Virus record (IMG/VR): IMGVR_UViG_3300017527_000966
Location: 1 to 36,969 of that record
Reading direction: 5' to 3' (one strand)
From: a virus
DNA: 36,969 nt
Part shown: positions 25,306-31,883 of the stretch, piece by piece
Layout: each line of letters starts with the position of its first letter
How positions within the stretch are numbered: the stretch's first letter is position 1
Notes under the pieces: generated by a model
Seen by the model: only the letters and a program-made list of their open reading frames with translations
Databases searched by the model: none
What the model was told of the DNA's origin: nothing
Made by a program: the position numbers and the translations under genes

Positions 25306-25685
25306 CAGTACCCACCTTCAATCGTTATGGCAGTCGCCAGCCCAAAAATCGGCTGAATTTGCTTTACCTTCTGCGTAACCCCATTCTCGTCCACTATCTC
25401 GTCCTTCAAAGACAGACCAATCGGCAGATCGTCATACCGAAACATATACAGCTCGTCTCCAATCTGAATATTGAGCACACCCGCCAGAGCGCTTCTATGC
25501 GTATGCCTCAAACGTATTGCATAAACCGAAGACTCTGAAAACGTGTTTACATTATGCCCAACTGTATCGTCAAATGACTGACCTGAGTACTTCCGATACA
25601 TTATCGTATCCCGCAGATCCTCATCTGCGAACAAGTCGTCTAGAACGGCCCGAACGGGACCTTCAATCTGACTGAAAAGACCCAT
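25305..25685 (-). CDS. Head closure/stopper-like protein
   Basis: The 126-residue protein is beta-rich with a central oligonucleotide-binding-like barrel pattern (YAIRLRHTHRS, LNIQIGDELYMFRYDDLPIG) and ends FGLATAITIEGGY. Head-closure proteins of this size sit between the connector and the gp10-like completion protein, as here. It starts 10 nt after the 61-residue basic gene, using TAGGAAG as ribosome binding site. No threonine tail. The function is inferred from gene order. Confidence 0.72.
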   Translation of the reverse strand: MGLFSQIEGPVRAVLDDLFADEDLRDTIMYRKYSGQSFDDTVGHNVNTFSESSVYAIRLRHTHRSALAGVLNIQIGDELYMFRYDDLPIGLSLKDEIVDENGVTQKVKQIQPIFGLATAITIEGGY

Positions 25686-25695
25686 TTACTTCCTA

Positions 25696-25881
25696 CTAGC
25701 TTGTGGTTGTCGTTGTTGTCGATGTTGAAGTGGTAGACGTAGTAGTCGGATACCCTACCTTCGTCTTATTCTGATCGAGGGTCAACGCAGAGCCATGGAT
25801 CTGTGGCTTACCAATCGGCCCTTTTGTCTTCCCACGCCTACCAACAGATCCGACGCGCTTCCCCGGTTTCCCGATCGCCAT
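25696..25881 (-). CDS. Tiny basic protein with Thr tail
   Basis: The ATG at 25881 follows ATAGGAGGAGAAACG, giving 61 residues; a longer frame upstream lacks such a site. The first 45 residues are Lys, Arg and Gly-rich (MAIGKPGKRVGSVGRRGKTK, then GPIGKPQIHG) with no hydrophobic core. The last 17 are Thr/Ser ending TTTTTTS. A disordered polycation joined to a threonine tail suggests binding to DNA, the capsid surface or an anionic envelope component. I do not recognise a family. It sits between the connector and head-closure genes. Confidence 0.7.
   Translation of the reverse strand: MAIGKPGKRVGSVGRRGKTKGPIGKPQIHGSALTLDQNKTKVGYPTTTSTTSTSTTTTTTS
25699..25746 (-). repeat. Threonine tract, C-terminal (basic protein)
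   Basis: Sixteen Thr/Ser codons with four Ser interspersed, ending AGC-TAG followed by a second TAG. Confidence 0.95.
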
Positions 25882-25898
25882 CGTTTCTCCTCCTATTA

Positions 25899-26474
25899 TT
25901 ACGTTGTGGTTGTGGTAGTTGTACTCGTCGTCGTTGTCGAGCAAACCTCTTCATCTGCATTCGACACTGACCCGCCACGAATCTGTGACAGGAACTTCTT
26001 CATGCCAAGGAATAAAGGGAACTGGGATGACCGAATCAACTTATCAAGAATATTTCCTGCTGAAATTGCAGTCCCAGCAAACGAGACAGACAACAGCCCT
26101 CCCAGGGATACCTGAGACACCCTTGCTCCTGACTCCGCCTCCACTACACTACTCGGACGACCAGCCAAACCTCTATGGATCACACTGTACGTCAAAAATG
26201 CCTGTGCTTCCTTTACCTCATCAGGAATTACCTTTACATTCCCCTGGGACGTTCTTGGAAACGACAGAGCCTGACTACAATATGCCCTCGACCCAGCAAG
26301 CGGCAGGAAGCCTATTGCCTGAGCACCTAACTTAAGACGGTACTCCTGAGCCTCTTCTTCCAGATCCTCCCAAGAATCTGTTTCGTCCGGGAGACTTGCA
26401 AGAAGCGTCGTCATCTCTGCTAACGTAATAAAGCTGTTTGACTCAGCTCCCCCTACCTTCGTCATAAGTGCCAT
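25899..26474 (-). CDS. Head-tail connector protein with Thr tail
   Basis: The 191-residue protein matches the gp6/DnaT-like connector family. SNSFITLAEMTTLLASLPDE near residue 12 is followed by the helix EEEAQEYRLKLGAQAIGF and by ALSFPRTSQ. VIPDEVKEAQAFLTYSVIHR follows, then a second half built on SVSFAGTAISAGNILDKLIR. Such proteins form a 12-fold ring under the portal; the residue-12 and FPR/IPxEVKxA motifs are the usual markers. After NADEEVCS it carries 12 Thr/Ser codons and TAA. A floppy Thr tail on a connector is unexpected. Confidence 0.85.
   Translation of the reverse strand: MALMTKVGGAESNSFITLAEMTTLLASLPDETDSWEDLEEEAQEYRLKLGAQAIGFLPLAGSRAYCSQALSFPRTSQGNVKVIPDEVKEAQAFLTYSVIHRGLAGRPSSVVEAESGARVSQVSLGGLLSVSFAGTAISAGNILDKLIRSSQFPLFLGMKKFLSQIRGGSVSNADEEVCSTTTTSTTTTTTT
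25902..25940 (-). repeat. Threonine tract, C-terminal (connector)
   Basis: Thirteen Thr/Ser codons run into TAA without a closing Ser. Confidence 0.95.
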
Positions 26475-26483
26475 GATGCACTC

Positions 26484-26771
26484 CTACATAATGCTGAGCT
26501 GCCGAGAATTTTCGTCTACATTCTGCTGTACTACGACGTCTATCTTCTTACTGTCAGTGCCCTTCGGTTCTACAATTTCTGGCAGCTCTTCTATCAGAAA
26601 CAGCGGCGCTCGCTTCTTGGATTTCCCGAGTTTTTTCGTCTTCGGCTTTAATGCAAGTGCGACTGCTACTGGAACCTCTACGGGCTGTCCTCCCTTAAAC
26701 GAAAACGATCTCCGTCCAAAGATGAACATATGCTCACTAAACTCGTCGGCAAGCAGTGTTACTTTCGGCAT
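26484..26771 (-). CDS. Small head-region protein of unknown function
   Basis: The 95-residue protein starts MPKVTLLADEF after GGAGGGAAGT. The first half has two beta strands (HMFIFGRRSFSFKGGQ, VEVPVAVALAL). A Lys-rich stretch (KPKTKKLGKSKK) and an acidic/hydrophobic tail follow. Small genes at this spot, between major capsid and connector, often encode head-associated accessory or decoration proteins. Nothing more specific can be supported. It lies 24 nt downstream of the major capsid gene and 9 nt upstream of the connector. Confidence 0.65.
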   Translation of the reverse strand: MPKVTLLADEFSEHMFIFGRRSFSFKGGQPVEVPVAVALALKPKTKKLGKSKKRAPLFLIEELPEIVEPKGTDSKKIDVVVQQNVDENSRQLSIM

Positions 26772-26795
26772 ACTTCCCTCCGCAATACGGCTTTT

Positions 26796-27740
26796 TTAGG
26801 TTGTGGTTGTGGTAGACCCCATATTCGGCTCAAGACCGTCGATCTTGACAACAGCATCTTCCTCTTCAAACTTAATATCGATACGAAGAGTCAGAACTAC
26901 TATCAGTACCCGAGCCCTAATGTCCCTATCCGTCTCAATCATGATCTGACGCTGGACACCAAATATGACATTCTTCGGCCATGTAAAAATCCCCTTGCTA
27001 TTCGGCATCAATGCAACTGGGTGCACTGGGACGCCATATGCGTAGTTCGGGGTCCACGAAACTATCTTATTATCACCCAACATCGTCTCACGGTTAGACA
27101 GGCTGTTGGCATACTCAATTTCGGCATCCGGAGACAAGTAAATCCTCATTGCCACACGGTTCCTCATGTACTTATTAGGCATGGCCTTAATTGCCTGCTT
27201 CAACACGCCCTTCGTCACATTCACTACCGGCGAGAACGTCACGACATGACTGATAGCCTGTTCCAGAACACCATCGGCCAGGTTCAGGTAAGCATCTCCT
27301 GATCCCACTTCACCCATGATGATCAGCTCTTCTATATCCAACGACGCCCTCTCAGTAATCAGAGCCATGATCGTGTCTTCGAGTCTTCCACGCTCAATAT
27401 TGTCTTCCAACACGTCATACGGAATATGCACCTCCGCGATGACCTCCTTCGTGAGCAGCTCCACCTTGTCCGTTGTTGGAGCGGACCGATCACTTGCACC
27501 CAGAGCCGTGCCTGAAGTCGGCGCAGCTTTCAAAATCCTGCTCTGAAAACCAATCTTGTTGATTTCCATCGTGGGAGCATTCATCGGCACGACCCGGACT
27601 TCATTAATCAGTGTCGGCTGATCTATCAACAGACGAATAAACGTATTCGCCTGCATCGGGTTCAGGTATCCGCCATCATTAATCAGATCAGAGACAGCAA
27701 GATCGGCCTTCTCCACGATACTCCTGTTGCTTGCCTTCAT
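26796..27740 (-). CDS. Major capsid protein (HK97-fold) with short Thr tail
   Basis: I favour the ATG at 27740 (7 nt from AGGAGG); the ATG at 27743 is also possible. About 314 residues. The sequence shows the usual order for gp5-like capsid proteins: N-arm with LAVSDLINDGGYLNPMQAN, an E-loop-like region with INKIGFQSRILKAAP, a spine helix (IERGRLEDTIMALITERASL), and VAMRIYLSPDAEIEYANSLS. A long strand ending DRDIRARVLIVVLTLRIDIK is typical of the P-domain end. It ends GSTTTTT-stop. The length is at the small end for the family, consistent with a separate scaffold protein. Confidence 0.93.
   Translation of the reverse strand: MKASNRSIVEKADLAVSDLINDGGYLNPMQANTFIRLLIDQPTLINEVRVVPMNAPTMEINKIGFQSRILKAAPTSGTALGASDRSAPTTDKVELLTKEVIAEVHIPYDVLEDNIERGRLEDTIMALITERASLDIEELIIMGEVGSGDAYLNLADGVLEQAISHVVTFSPVVNVTKGVLKQAIKAMPNKYMRNRVAMRIYLSPDAEIEYANSLSNRETMLGDNKIVSWTPNYAYGVPVHPVALMPNSKGIFTWPKNVIFGVQRQIMIETDRDIRARVLIVVLTLRIDIKFEEEDAVVKIDGLEPNMGSTTTTT
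26799..26813 (-). repeat. Threonine tract, C-terminal (major capsid protein)
   Basis: Five Thr codons alternating ACC and ACA, directly before TAA. This is the shortest tract. Confidence 0.85.
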
Positions 27741-27789
27741 CATCAAACCTCCTCAAAATTCAGCTAATTTACTTCAAGCTAACAAACGG

Positions 27790-28947
27790 CTAGGCAGCTT
27801 CCCGTTTCCTCGTTAGCAGACCATCAAAAACGCCACCAAAAGGGCTCTTGTTCTGGAGGATTGCATCGAACTTCTTATCCGTGACGTCTTCTTTCTCTTC
27901 CTTAACGACAGGATCGTCATCGCTCGAACCAGAACTGGTTGAAAGCTGATTCTCCAGCACTTCCTGCTTCTTGACAACAGAGTCGACTTTTTCTACCAAC
28001 TCCTTTGCCCAGGCCGGAGCCTCGTCCGTTTTCACAGCCGGAGTCTCTTTCTTTTCCGTCTTCTCTTCCTTTTTCTCGGTATCCACATTCTCCTTTTTCA
28101 GCGCTGCAGCCTCTTTGGCTTCTTTCTCAGCAGCTTCTTTGGCAGCAGTATCCCGAGCGTCAAGAATTTCCATGACGGCAGAGGTAAACTCCTCCTTCGT
28201 TTTAAACATGTCCTCTCCTCCTGCTTCTTTTTTGGTTGACTTCAAATCTATGGCATTAACATCCACCGAGACATCTTCTTTCCCGATAGAGTCCAGTGCC
28301 ATAACCATAAACGACTTGAATGCGTCAATCGCATTCATCACCGTCTTCTTCCGCGCTACAGGCGCAGCTCCCGACTGACTTAATGCTCCGTGAACGACAT
28401 CCATAAAGTTGCGCAGCTCAGAATCAAAAACATCTCCAAACTGGCGCACAATCCCTGGAACTGGCGCGGCAACTTCTACTTCAGCACCAAAAACCGGATT
28501 CGCTACTATCGACTCAATCTTTTTGATCTCAGCTTCTCCGAGCGTCAGTGCCTTTGTTGCCTTTCCTTCATCATTCAGCTTTCCAGCAATTGCCCACGAA
28601 CCTGAGTCGTGTAACTTAACCATGCGCAGGCTTTTATCGTCGAATTCCCCCAACGGCATCTGCTCATACTTGTCATACGTCTCAAACTTCTGGACATCGG
28701 TCGTCTTTGCATCAGACAGCCACGCAAGCTCCTCCTTTCCAGTCAGTACCTCCAAGCCCTGACCTTTCGGCATCAGAAGACTTTGGATGACCATCAAACC
28801 CATTTCCTCACCTCCTTCCTTCTCCTGTTTTATCACCCTGAAGGGTGTTTGGTTAGCTCCATGGCGGACAAGCGAAACAAACTCAGCAGCTGCATCCGTC
28901 AGGAAGCGGACTTCCTTCTTTTTTAGTTCGCTCTCGACTTGTAGCAT
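27790..28947 (-). CDS. Scaffold-like prohead protein with two internal starts
   Basis: The full ORF encodes 385 residues after TAGGAGGCCATC. Residues 10-40 (VRFLTDAAAEFVSLVRHGAN, then QTPFRVIK) match a segment usually found in XkdF-type prohead proteins. The C-terminal 140 residues are Lys/Glu/Ala-rich coiled coil, like a capsid scaffold, ending with the hydrophobic patch SPFGGVFDGLLTRKREAA. Two in-frame ATGs inside the gene, at 28803 (GGAGGTG-AGGAA-ATG) and 28209 (AGGAGG, 7-nt spacer), have excellent ribosome binding sites, predicting nested products of 337 and 139 residues. It lies between the protease and capsid genes, as scaffold genes do. Confidence 0.85.
   Translation of the reverse strand: MLQVESELKKKEVRFLTDAAAEFVSLVRHGANQTPFRVIKQEKEGGEEMGLMVIQSLLMPKGQGLEVLTGKEELAWLSDAKTTDVQKFETYDKYEQMPLGEFDDKSLRMVKLHDSGSWAIAGKLNDEGKATKALTLGEAEIKKIESIVANPVFGAEVEVAAPVPGIVRQFGDVFDSELRNFMDVVHGALSQSGAAPVARKKTVMNAIDAFKSFMVMALDSIGKEDVSVDVNAIDLKSTKKEAGGEDMFKTKEEFTSAVMEILDARDTAAKEAAEKEAKEAAALKKENVDTEKKEEKTEKKETPAVKTDEAPAWAKELVEKVDSVVKKQEVLENQLSTSSGSSDDDPVVKEEKEDVTDKKFDAILQNKSPFGGVFDGLLTRKREAA
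28207..28222 (-). promoter_or_regulatory. Internal ribosome binding site and in-frame ATG (28209)
   Basis: AGGAGG at 28217-28222 is 7 nt upstream of an in-frame ATG. The predicted product (MFKTKEEFTSAVMEILDARD onward) is 139 residues of charged coiled coil, the expected form of a free scaffold protein. Confidence 0.6.
28801..28815 (-). promoter_or_regulatory. Internal ribosome binding site and in-frame ATG (28803)
   Basis: GGAGGTG at 28809-28815 precedes ATG by 5 nt within the scaffold ORF. The predicted product (MGLMVIQSLLMPKGQGLEVL onward) is 337 residues. This is as strong as most true gene starts in the window. Confidence 0.6.
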
Positions 28948-28956
28948 GATGGCCTC

Positions 28957-29538
28957 CTATCCCATTACCAATCTGTGACTATGGTCCATCTCTCTCTCCG
29001 TTGCTGTTGCCTTCGTTATTCGGTGACCGTGACCAAGTGTCTCCCCAGTTTTCGTCGGAATGATCTTCCCGTCTGGCGTCAATTCTATTATAACACTATG
29101 ATCGTGAGGCGGAAGTAGATCTCCCTCTGCTGTCTTTTCCGTACTCCCTGTTATTTTACGTGCTACATTGACTTCTACCTCAGCAGGAACTCTCATTACA
29201 GGCCCCTTAAACGAAAAGCCGTTAAGCTCCCCACTCTTAACGGCCTTCCATAAATCTGCTGGCTCAATTTTAACGCCAAGTACCCACGCACCTTCGCTGA
29301 AACCATCTGGATCTTGTTGACGCACTATGAACGATTCTACAACAGCACATCCTGACTCTTTCTCGTTATGACTAACGTCAATCTTTTTGACCCTTCCACT
29401 ACTTAAAAAGTCATGAGCCATGATCTCTATGTCCTCAGCAGTCATGGCTTCATCGTCTGTGTCCACCATCATCGGAACGTAGACTTCTCCATAAACCAGT
29501 CTTTTGTCCTCTGACTTAATAACTATTTTCTTTCCCAC
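28957..29538 (-). CDS. XkdF-like prohead maturation protease
   Basis: This 193-residue serine protease starts at GTG after GGAGGTTGCC. The N-terminus has YGEVYVPMMVDTDDEAMTAE (16-35), the usual entry of XkdF-type proteases. Candidate catalytic residues are His57 in DVSHNE and Ser109 in LNGFSFKG, placed as in S78-type prohead proteases. The C-terminal His-rich segment (LGHGHRITKATATEREMDHS, then HRLVMG) is also typical of XkdF. It is the first gene after the promoter at 29577-29606 and precedes scaffold and capsid. It is expected to cleave scaffold and capsid arms. Confidence 0.9.
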   Translation of the reverse strand: MGKKIVIKSEDKRLVYGEVYVPMMVDTDDEAMTAEDIEIMAHDFLSSGRVKKIDVSHNEKESGCAVVESFIVRQQDPDGFSEGAWVLGVKIEPADLWKAVKSGELNGFSFKGPVMRVPAEVEVNVARKITGSTEKTAEGDLLPPHDHSVIIELTPDGKIIPTKTGETLGHGHRITKATATEREMDHSHRLVMG

Positions 29539-29576
29539 GGCAACCTCCTCCCGCGAAACTTCCTCTTCGACTGTAA

Positions 29577-29606
29577 ACTATACAACATGTTGTGGAGACA
29601 AGTCAA
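29577..29606 (-). promoter_or_regulatory. Sigma70 promoter of the head gene operon
   Basis: Reading the minus strand: TTGACT (29601-29606), an 18-nt spacer and TATAGT (29577-29582). The predicted start is near 29570, about 30 nt upstream of the protease GTG. The spacer contains the perfect palindrome ACAACATGTTGT (29582-29593), an obvious repressor site. The 14-bp palindrome at 29626-29639 lies 20 nt upstream of the -35 box. Confidence 0.8.
29582..29593. promoter_or_regulatory. Palindrome ACAACATGTTGT within the promoter spacer
   Basis: A perfect 12-bp inverted repeat lies between the -35 and -10 boxes and touches the -10. Binding of a dimeric repressor here would block RNA polymerase. I saw no second copy. 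Confidence 0.6.
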
Positions 29607-29624
29607 GCGTATACAAGAACTTTT

Positions 29625-29640
29625 TTGCAAGCGCTTGCAG
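29625..29640. promoter_or_regulatory. Palindrome TTGCAAGCGCTTGCA(G), copy 3
   Basis: The 14-bp core TGCAAGCGCTTGCA is perfect and the outermost pair is mismatched. Its centre is about 62 nt upstream of the predicted start of the head operon, a position where an activator could also act. Confidence 0.7.
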
Positions 29641-29838
29641 AATCCTATCAAATTTCCATAAATTTCAAATATTTGCGTATCGAGGGGTGCCTGTCGGAGA
29701 TAGTAAGGTAAGGAGGGTGCTCCTTTCGTGCAGTACTGTTGAAAACTGAGCTACTTTTCGGGAGCTTTTTCGCTATCTTATCCGTCCGCAACTTGACAAA
29801 AGTTTTATACGTTAAACACTTTCTCCAAGATTCTAAAC
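29641..29838. other. Non-coding gap between early and head operons
   Basis: About 200 nt without a supportable gene. It contains a promoter-like stretch on the minus strand near 29774-29801 (TTGTCA, AGTTGC, GATAGC) that resembles the two early promoters but lacks a good -10 box. It also holds short hairpins such as GGAGGGTGCTCC. No RNA gene was recognised. Confidence 0.5.
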
Positions 29839-29870
29839 AAAAAAGCGGCCAACTTAAAAAGCCAGCCGCC
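29839..29870 (-). terminator. Rho-independent terminator of the early operon
   Basis: On the minus strand GCGGCTGGC pairs with GTTGGCCGC (nine pairs, three G-U wobbles) around a U-rich loop, then six U residues follow. It lies 20 nt after the stop of the gene at 29891 and insulates the early block from the head operon. Confidence 0.85.
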
Positions 29871-29890
29871 TGCCTCCTTTTACGTTTACA

Positions 29891-30373
29891 TCAAGTTGTC
29901 TTCTTCAAAGTCACGGTGCCGAACTCCTTTTTATCAACCTCCGCAACCTCGTCAACAACATCCTCACCGAGATACTTTTTGGCATCTCCAACACGGACAG
30001 ACATCAGTACATCATAAAGCTTCTTCTTCTTCATTTTAATCAACAACTTCGTAAATTTCGATGGATTGATCGTCGTCGACTGGCTCGGGCTAATCAGTAC
30101 TGAAGCAGTCTCTGCTGCTTTTGCCTTCCAGTTATTCTTCTCAGCATGTGCCAAAAGAATCGCCTTTGCCTTCTTTACCTGCTTATCCAGCAACTTCCGG
30201 TGATAATCCCAGGTTGTCGCTGTATCAATCAGATTCAGAATCTCCCGCTCTTTAGCTGTCCGTGCTTTGGCAACACTCTCATCGATGAGCTGATCTGGCG
30301 ATCGAAGCTTGGCCTTTGCTGAGGCCGCTCTTGTTTTAACCCCTTTCTTCGTTCGTACAACTCTTTCCGCCAT
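29891..30373 (-). CDS. Basic conserved phage protein of unknown function
   Basis: I start this at the ATG at 30373 (GGAAGGAGAACTGAG before it), giving 160 residues; a longer frame overlaps the upstream gene. The N-terminal 35 residues are Lys/Arg/Ala-rich and disordered. The rest is helical (DTATTWDYHRKLLDKQVKKA, KAILLAHAEKN) and ends with a beta-containing module (TINPSKFTKLLI, VRVGDAKKYLG). The pattern of a charged helix followed by T-I-x-P-x-K-L and a K-A-K-K-Y-L-G motif recurs in small phage proteins encoded near replication genes. Last gene before the terminator. Confidence 0.7.
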   Translation of the reverse strand: MAERVVRTKKGVKTRAASAKAKLRSPDQLIDESVAKARTAKEREILNLIDTATTWDYHRKLLDKQVKKAKAILLAHAEKNNWKAKAAETASVLISPSQSTTINPSKFTKLLIKMKKKKLYDVLMSVRVGDAKKYLGEDVVDEVAEVDKKEFGTVTLKKTT

Positions 30374-30374
30374 C

Positions 30375-30734
30375 TCAGTTCTCCTTCCGTTCGGGGTTTC
30401 GTTCACACATAGGGCAAATATACCTCTTGTTCTTGCCCTTACCAACTATCTCCTTTACTATACCGTGTTTCCAGCAGTAACGCTCATAATGCTTCGGGTT
30501 CAATCTATCAAGAAACCAACCATCTCTACCGTCCTCAGTATGAGCCATCCCCTTTCTTCCTAACCATTTTACCGCGTTAGCAGTAGGTCCGACAGGAAGG
30601 CCGGAGGCCTCGCGGATCTCACTCATCTGCATCCGCTTTGACTTCTCCTTCTTAGGACGGGCTGCCTTGATGGATACCATAGCATCATAAACCGCCTTCT
30701 TCTCATCAGCATAGTCTCTCAGAGCTTCGGCCAT
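30375..30734 (-). CDS. Winged-helix and zinc-ribbon DNA-binding protein
   Basis: I choose the ATG at 30734 (AAGGAGG, 8 nt spacer); a GTG 9 nt upstream overlaps the ribosome binding site. 119 residues. A helix-turn-helix pattern is visible: QMSEIREASGLPVGPTANAV, then KWLGRKGMAHTEDGRDGWF, as in winged-helix proteins where the last part is the wing. The C-terminus has YCWKHGIVKE, then RYICPMCERNPE, which could bind zinc through Cys, His and CxxC. Probable transcription regulator of the early block; no target is known. Confidence 0.72.
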   Translation of the reverse strand: MAEALRDYADEKKAVYDAMVSIKAARPKKEKSKRMQMSEIREASGLPVGPTANAVKWLGRKGMAHTEDGRDGWFLDRLNPKHYERYCWKHGIVKEIVGKGKNKRYICPMCERNPERKEN

Positions 30735-30766
30735 TTTACTCACCTCCTTTCATTCTGAATTTCGAC

Positions 30767-31303
30767 CTACAGCTTTTGCCATGCCTGCAAGTCTCTTTCC
30801 TTCGGCTCTCTATACTCTATCCCGAGAGCCATGAAGATCTGTTCCTCGGTTCTGCCAGCAATCAGATTTTCTCCTTGCCACAGTCCGTACTGATTCAATT
30901 TCATTTCATCTTTCTTTGCCTTTGCCCGCATGATGATATTAAATTTCATCGACCCCGTCAAAGACAAGACCATGGCTCCCCAGCCTTCTTCACTCGATAG
31001 ATACATATCCCACTGGACTCCGTCGACTAAAACTTGGACCGCCTTCTCCGCTTTTTCCAAATTTGACAGGATGTCAACTACGTGCCCTTCCTCGTCCGCC
31101 CATCCTAACATAACTCCAATAGCACCCACGAGGTGTACATTCGTCACTAAATCTACATCTCCGACCTCTTTCCTGCCTCGTCTGATCGACCCACAGACTT
31201 TAACCTTCATCTTGCCATGCGTGACACGGTCTGCAAATTTCTCGAAGCTTCTTACTACCGGCTCAACTTCTTCCCTGGGCCTTACTTCTTTGTGGCTACT
31301 CAT
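30767..31303 (-). CDS. Minimal family X DNA polymerase-like nucleotidyltransferase
   Basis: The protein has 178 residues. The palm motif VCGSIRRGRKEVGDVDLVT (36-54) carries the PolX signature GS-x-RRG and metal ligands Asp49 and Asp51. A third carboxylate is Asp99 in VQWDMYL. The thumb-like C-terminus contains LNQYGLWQGENLIAGRTEEQ, then IFMALGIEYREPKERD, matching the LGL-Y-x-P-x-x-R end of family X enzymes. The N-terminal 8-kDa lyase and helix-hairpin-helix parts are missing, as in the 174-residue African swine fever virus PolX. Predicted role: short-gap DNA repair, perhaps with the ligase at 33663. It is preceded by its own promoter. Confidence 0.85.
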   Translation of the reverse strand: MSSHKEVRPREEVEPVVRSFEKFADRVTHGKMKVKVCGSIRRGRKEVGDVDLVTNVHLVGAIGVMLGWADEEGHVVDILSNLEKAEKAVQVLVDGVQWDMYLSSEEGWGAMVLSLTGSMKFNIIMRAKAKKDEMKLNQYGLWQGENLIAGRTEEQIFMALGIEYREPKERDLQAWQKL

Positions 31304-31319
31304 CGTCTTTTAACTCCCT

Positions 31320-31342
31320 GATATTCTTAAGTATAGAATATC
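31320..31342. promoter_or_regulatory. Inverted repeat over the -10 box (GATATTCT/AGAATATC)
   Basis: Perfect 8-bp arms (31320-31327 and 31335-31342) are separated by 7 nt. One arm contains the -10 box of the promoter at 31335-31362 and the repeat extends past the transcription start. A repressor operator is the simplest reading. Confidence 0.6.
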
Positions 31343-31362
31343 ATTCAGGGCAACTATGTCAA
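31335..31362 (-). promoter_or_regulatory. Sigma70 promoter with extended -10 (polymerase X operon)
   Basis: TTGACA (31357-31362), a 16-nt spacer ending TGA, and TATTCT (31335-31340). The spacer shares AGTTGCC and ATGATAT with the promoter at 35272-35299. The predicted start is near 31328, about 25 nt upstream of the gene at 31303. Confidence 0.85.
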
Positions 31363-31396
31363 GTATTTTTCGTATTTTCCTCGTAACCATCACCCC

Positions 31397-31873
31397 TCAA
31401 CTTCTACACAGCCTTCTACTTCGATATAACGCCTCCAATCTCTCAGCAACTCCACCTCGATTTCTCTTGTGGAAAATAGCAATTACCTCCACCGCCAGAT
31501 CAAACTCTCTGATCAGCCTAATCTCTTCCTCCTCTGACCACCGGGCACCAACTCTCGAAGTCTGCAGCTCGTCTTGTCTTTCTCGTTCTCCCATCTCCTC
31601 TCTAACCACCGCCTTAATCACTCCAATCAAATTCTCGCCCAGCCTACTTTGTGGATCAGTCATATCTACCTCCTTTCTTTCCTTCATCACTTTTTTGTAC
31701 GCCTTTTCTCTCATTTCGTCCGATATCTCCAGAGCTTCAAGAACATCCTCAACCATATCTTGAGACAACCTCCAAGCTCGTTGCTCCCTTATGACTCCAC
31801 GTGTACTTGCAACAATTTCCTCAAGAAGTGATTGATACACTATTCCCTCCAACACACTCCGAAGACTAATCAT
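31397..31873 (-). CDS. Hypothetical protein with Myb/HTH-like C-terminus
   Basis: The ATG at 31873 follows AGGAGGTGGGAG and gives 158 residues. The N-terminal 90 residues are helical and charged. The C-terminus (ARWSEEEEIRLIREFD, then VEVIAIFHKRNRGGVAERLE) has the pattern W-S/T-x-E-E-E-x-x-L, hydrophobic helix, R-x-x-x-x-V-x-x-RL. This is characteristic of Myb/SANT-like or sigma-like small DNA-binding helices in bacteria and phages. A regulatory role is plausible but inferred. It lies upstream of the promoter at 31335-31362 and is the last gene of the preceding transcript. Confidence 0.68.
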   Translation of the reverse strand: MISLRSVLEGIVYQSLLEEIVASTRGVIREQRAWRLSQDMVEDVLEALEISDEMREKAYKKVMKERKEVDMTDPQSRLGENLIGVIKAVVREEMGERERQDELQTSRVGARWSEEEEIRLIREFDLAVEVIAIFHKRNRGGVAERLEALYRSRRLCRS

Positions 31874-31883
31874 CTCCCACCTC

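Noticed and set aside
798-26813. CRISPR array or simple microsatellite explanation for the tracts
   Set aside because: There are no spaced direct repeats. The tracts are in-frame coding runs at protein ends or domain borders with mixed synonymous codons.
29774-29803. A third copy of the twin early promoter
   Set aside because: AGTTGC and a TTGTCA box are present but the spacing is shifted and the -10 box (GATAGC) is poor.
29504-30017. Plus-strand ORFs in the non-coding gap
   Set aside because: They run over the promoter and terminator, have no ribosome binding site and no protein-like pattern.
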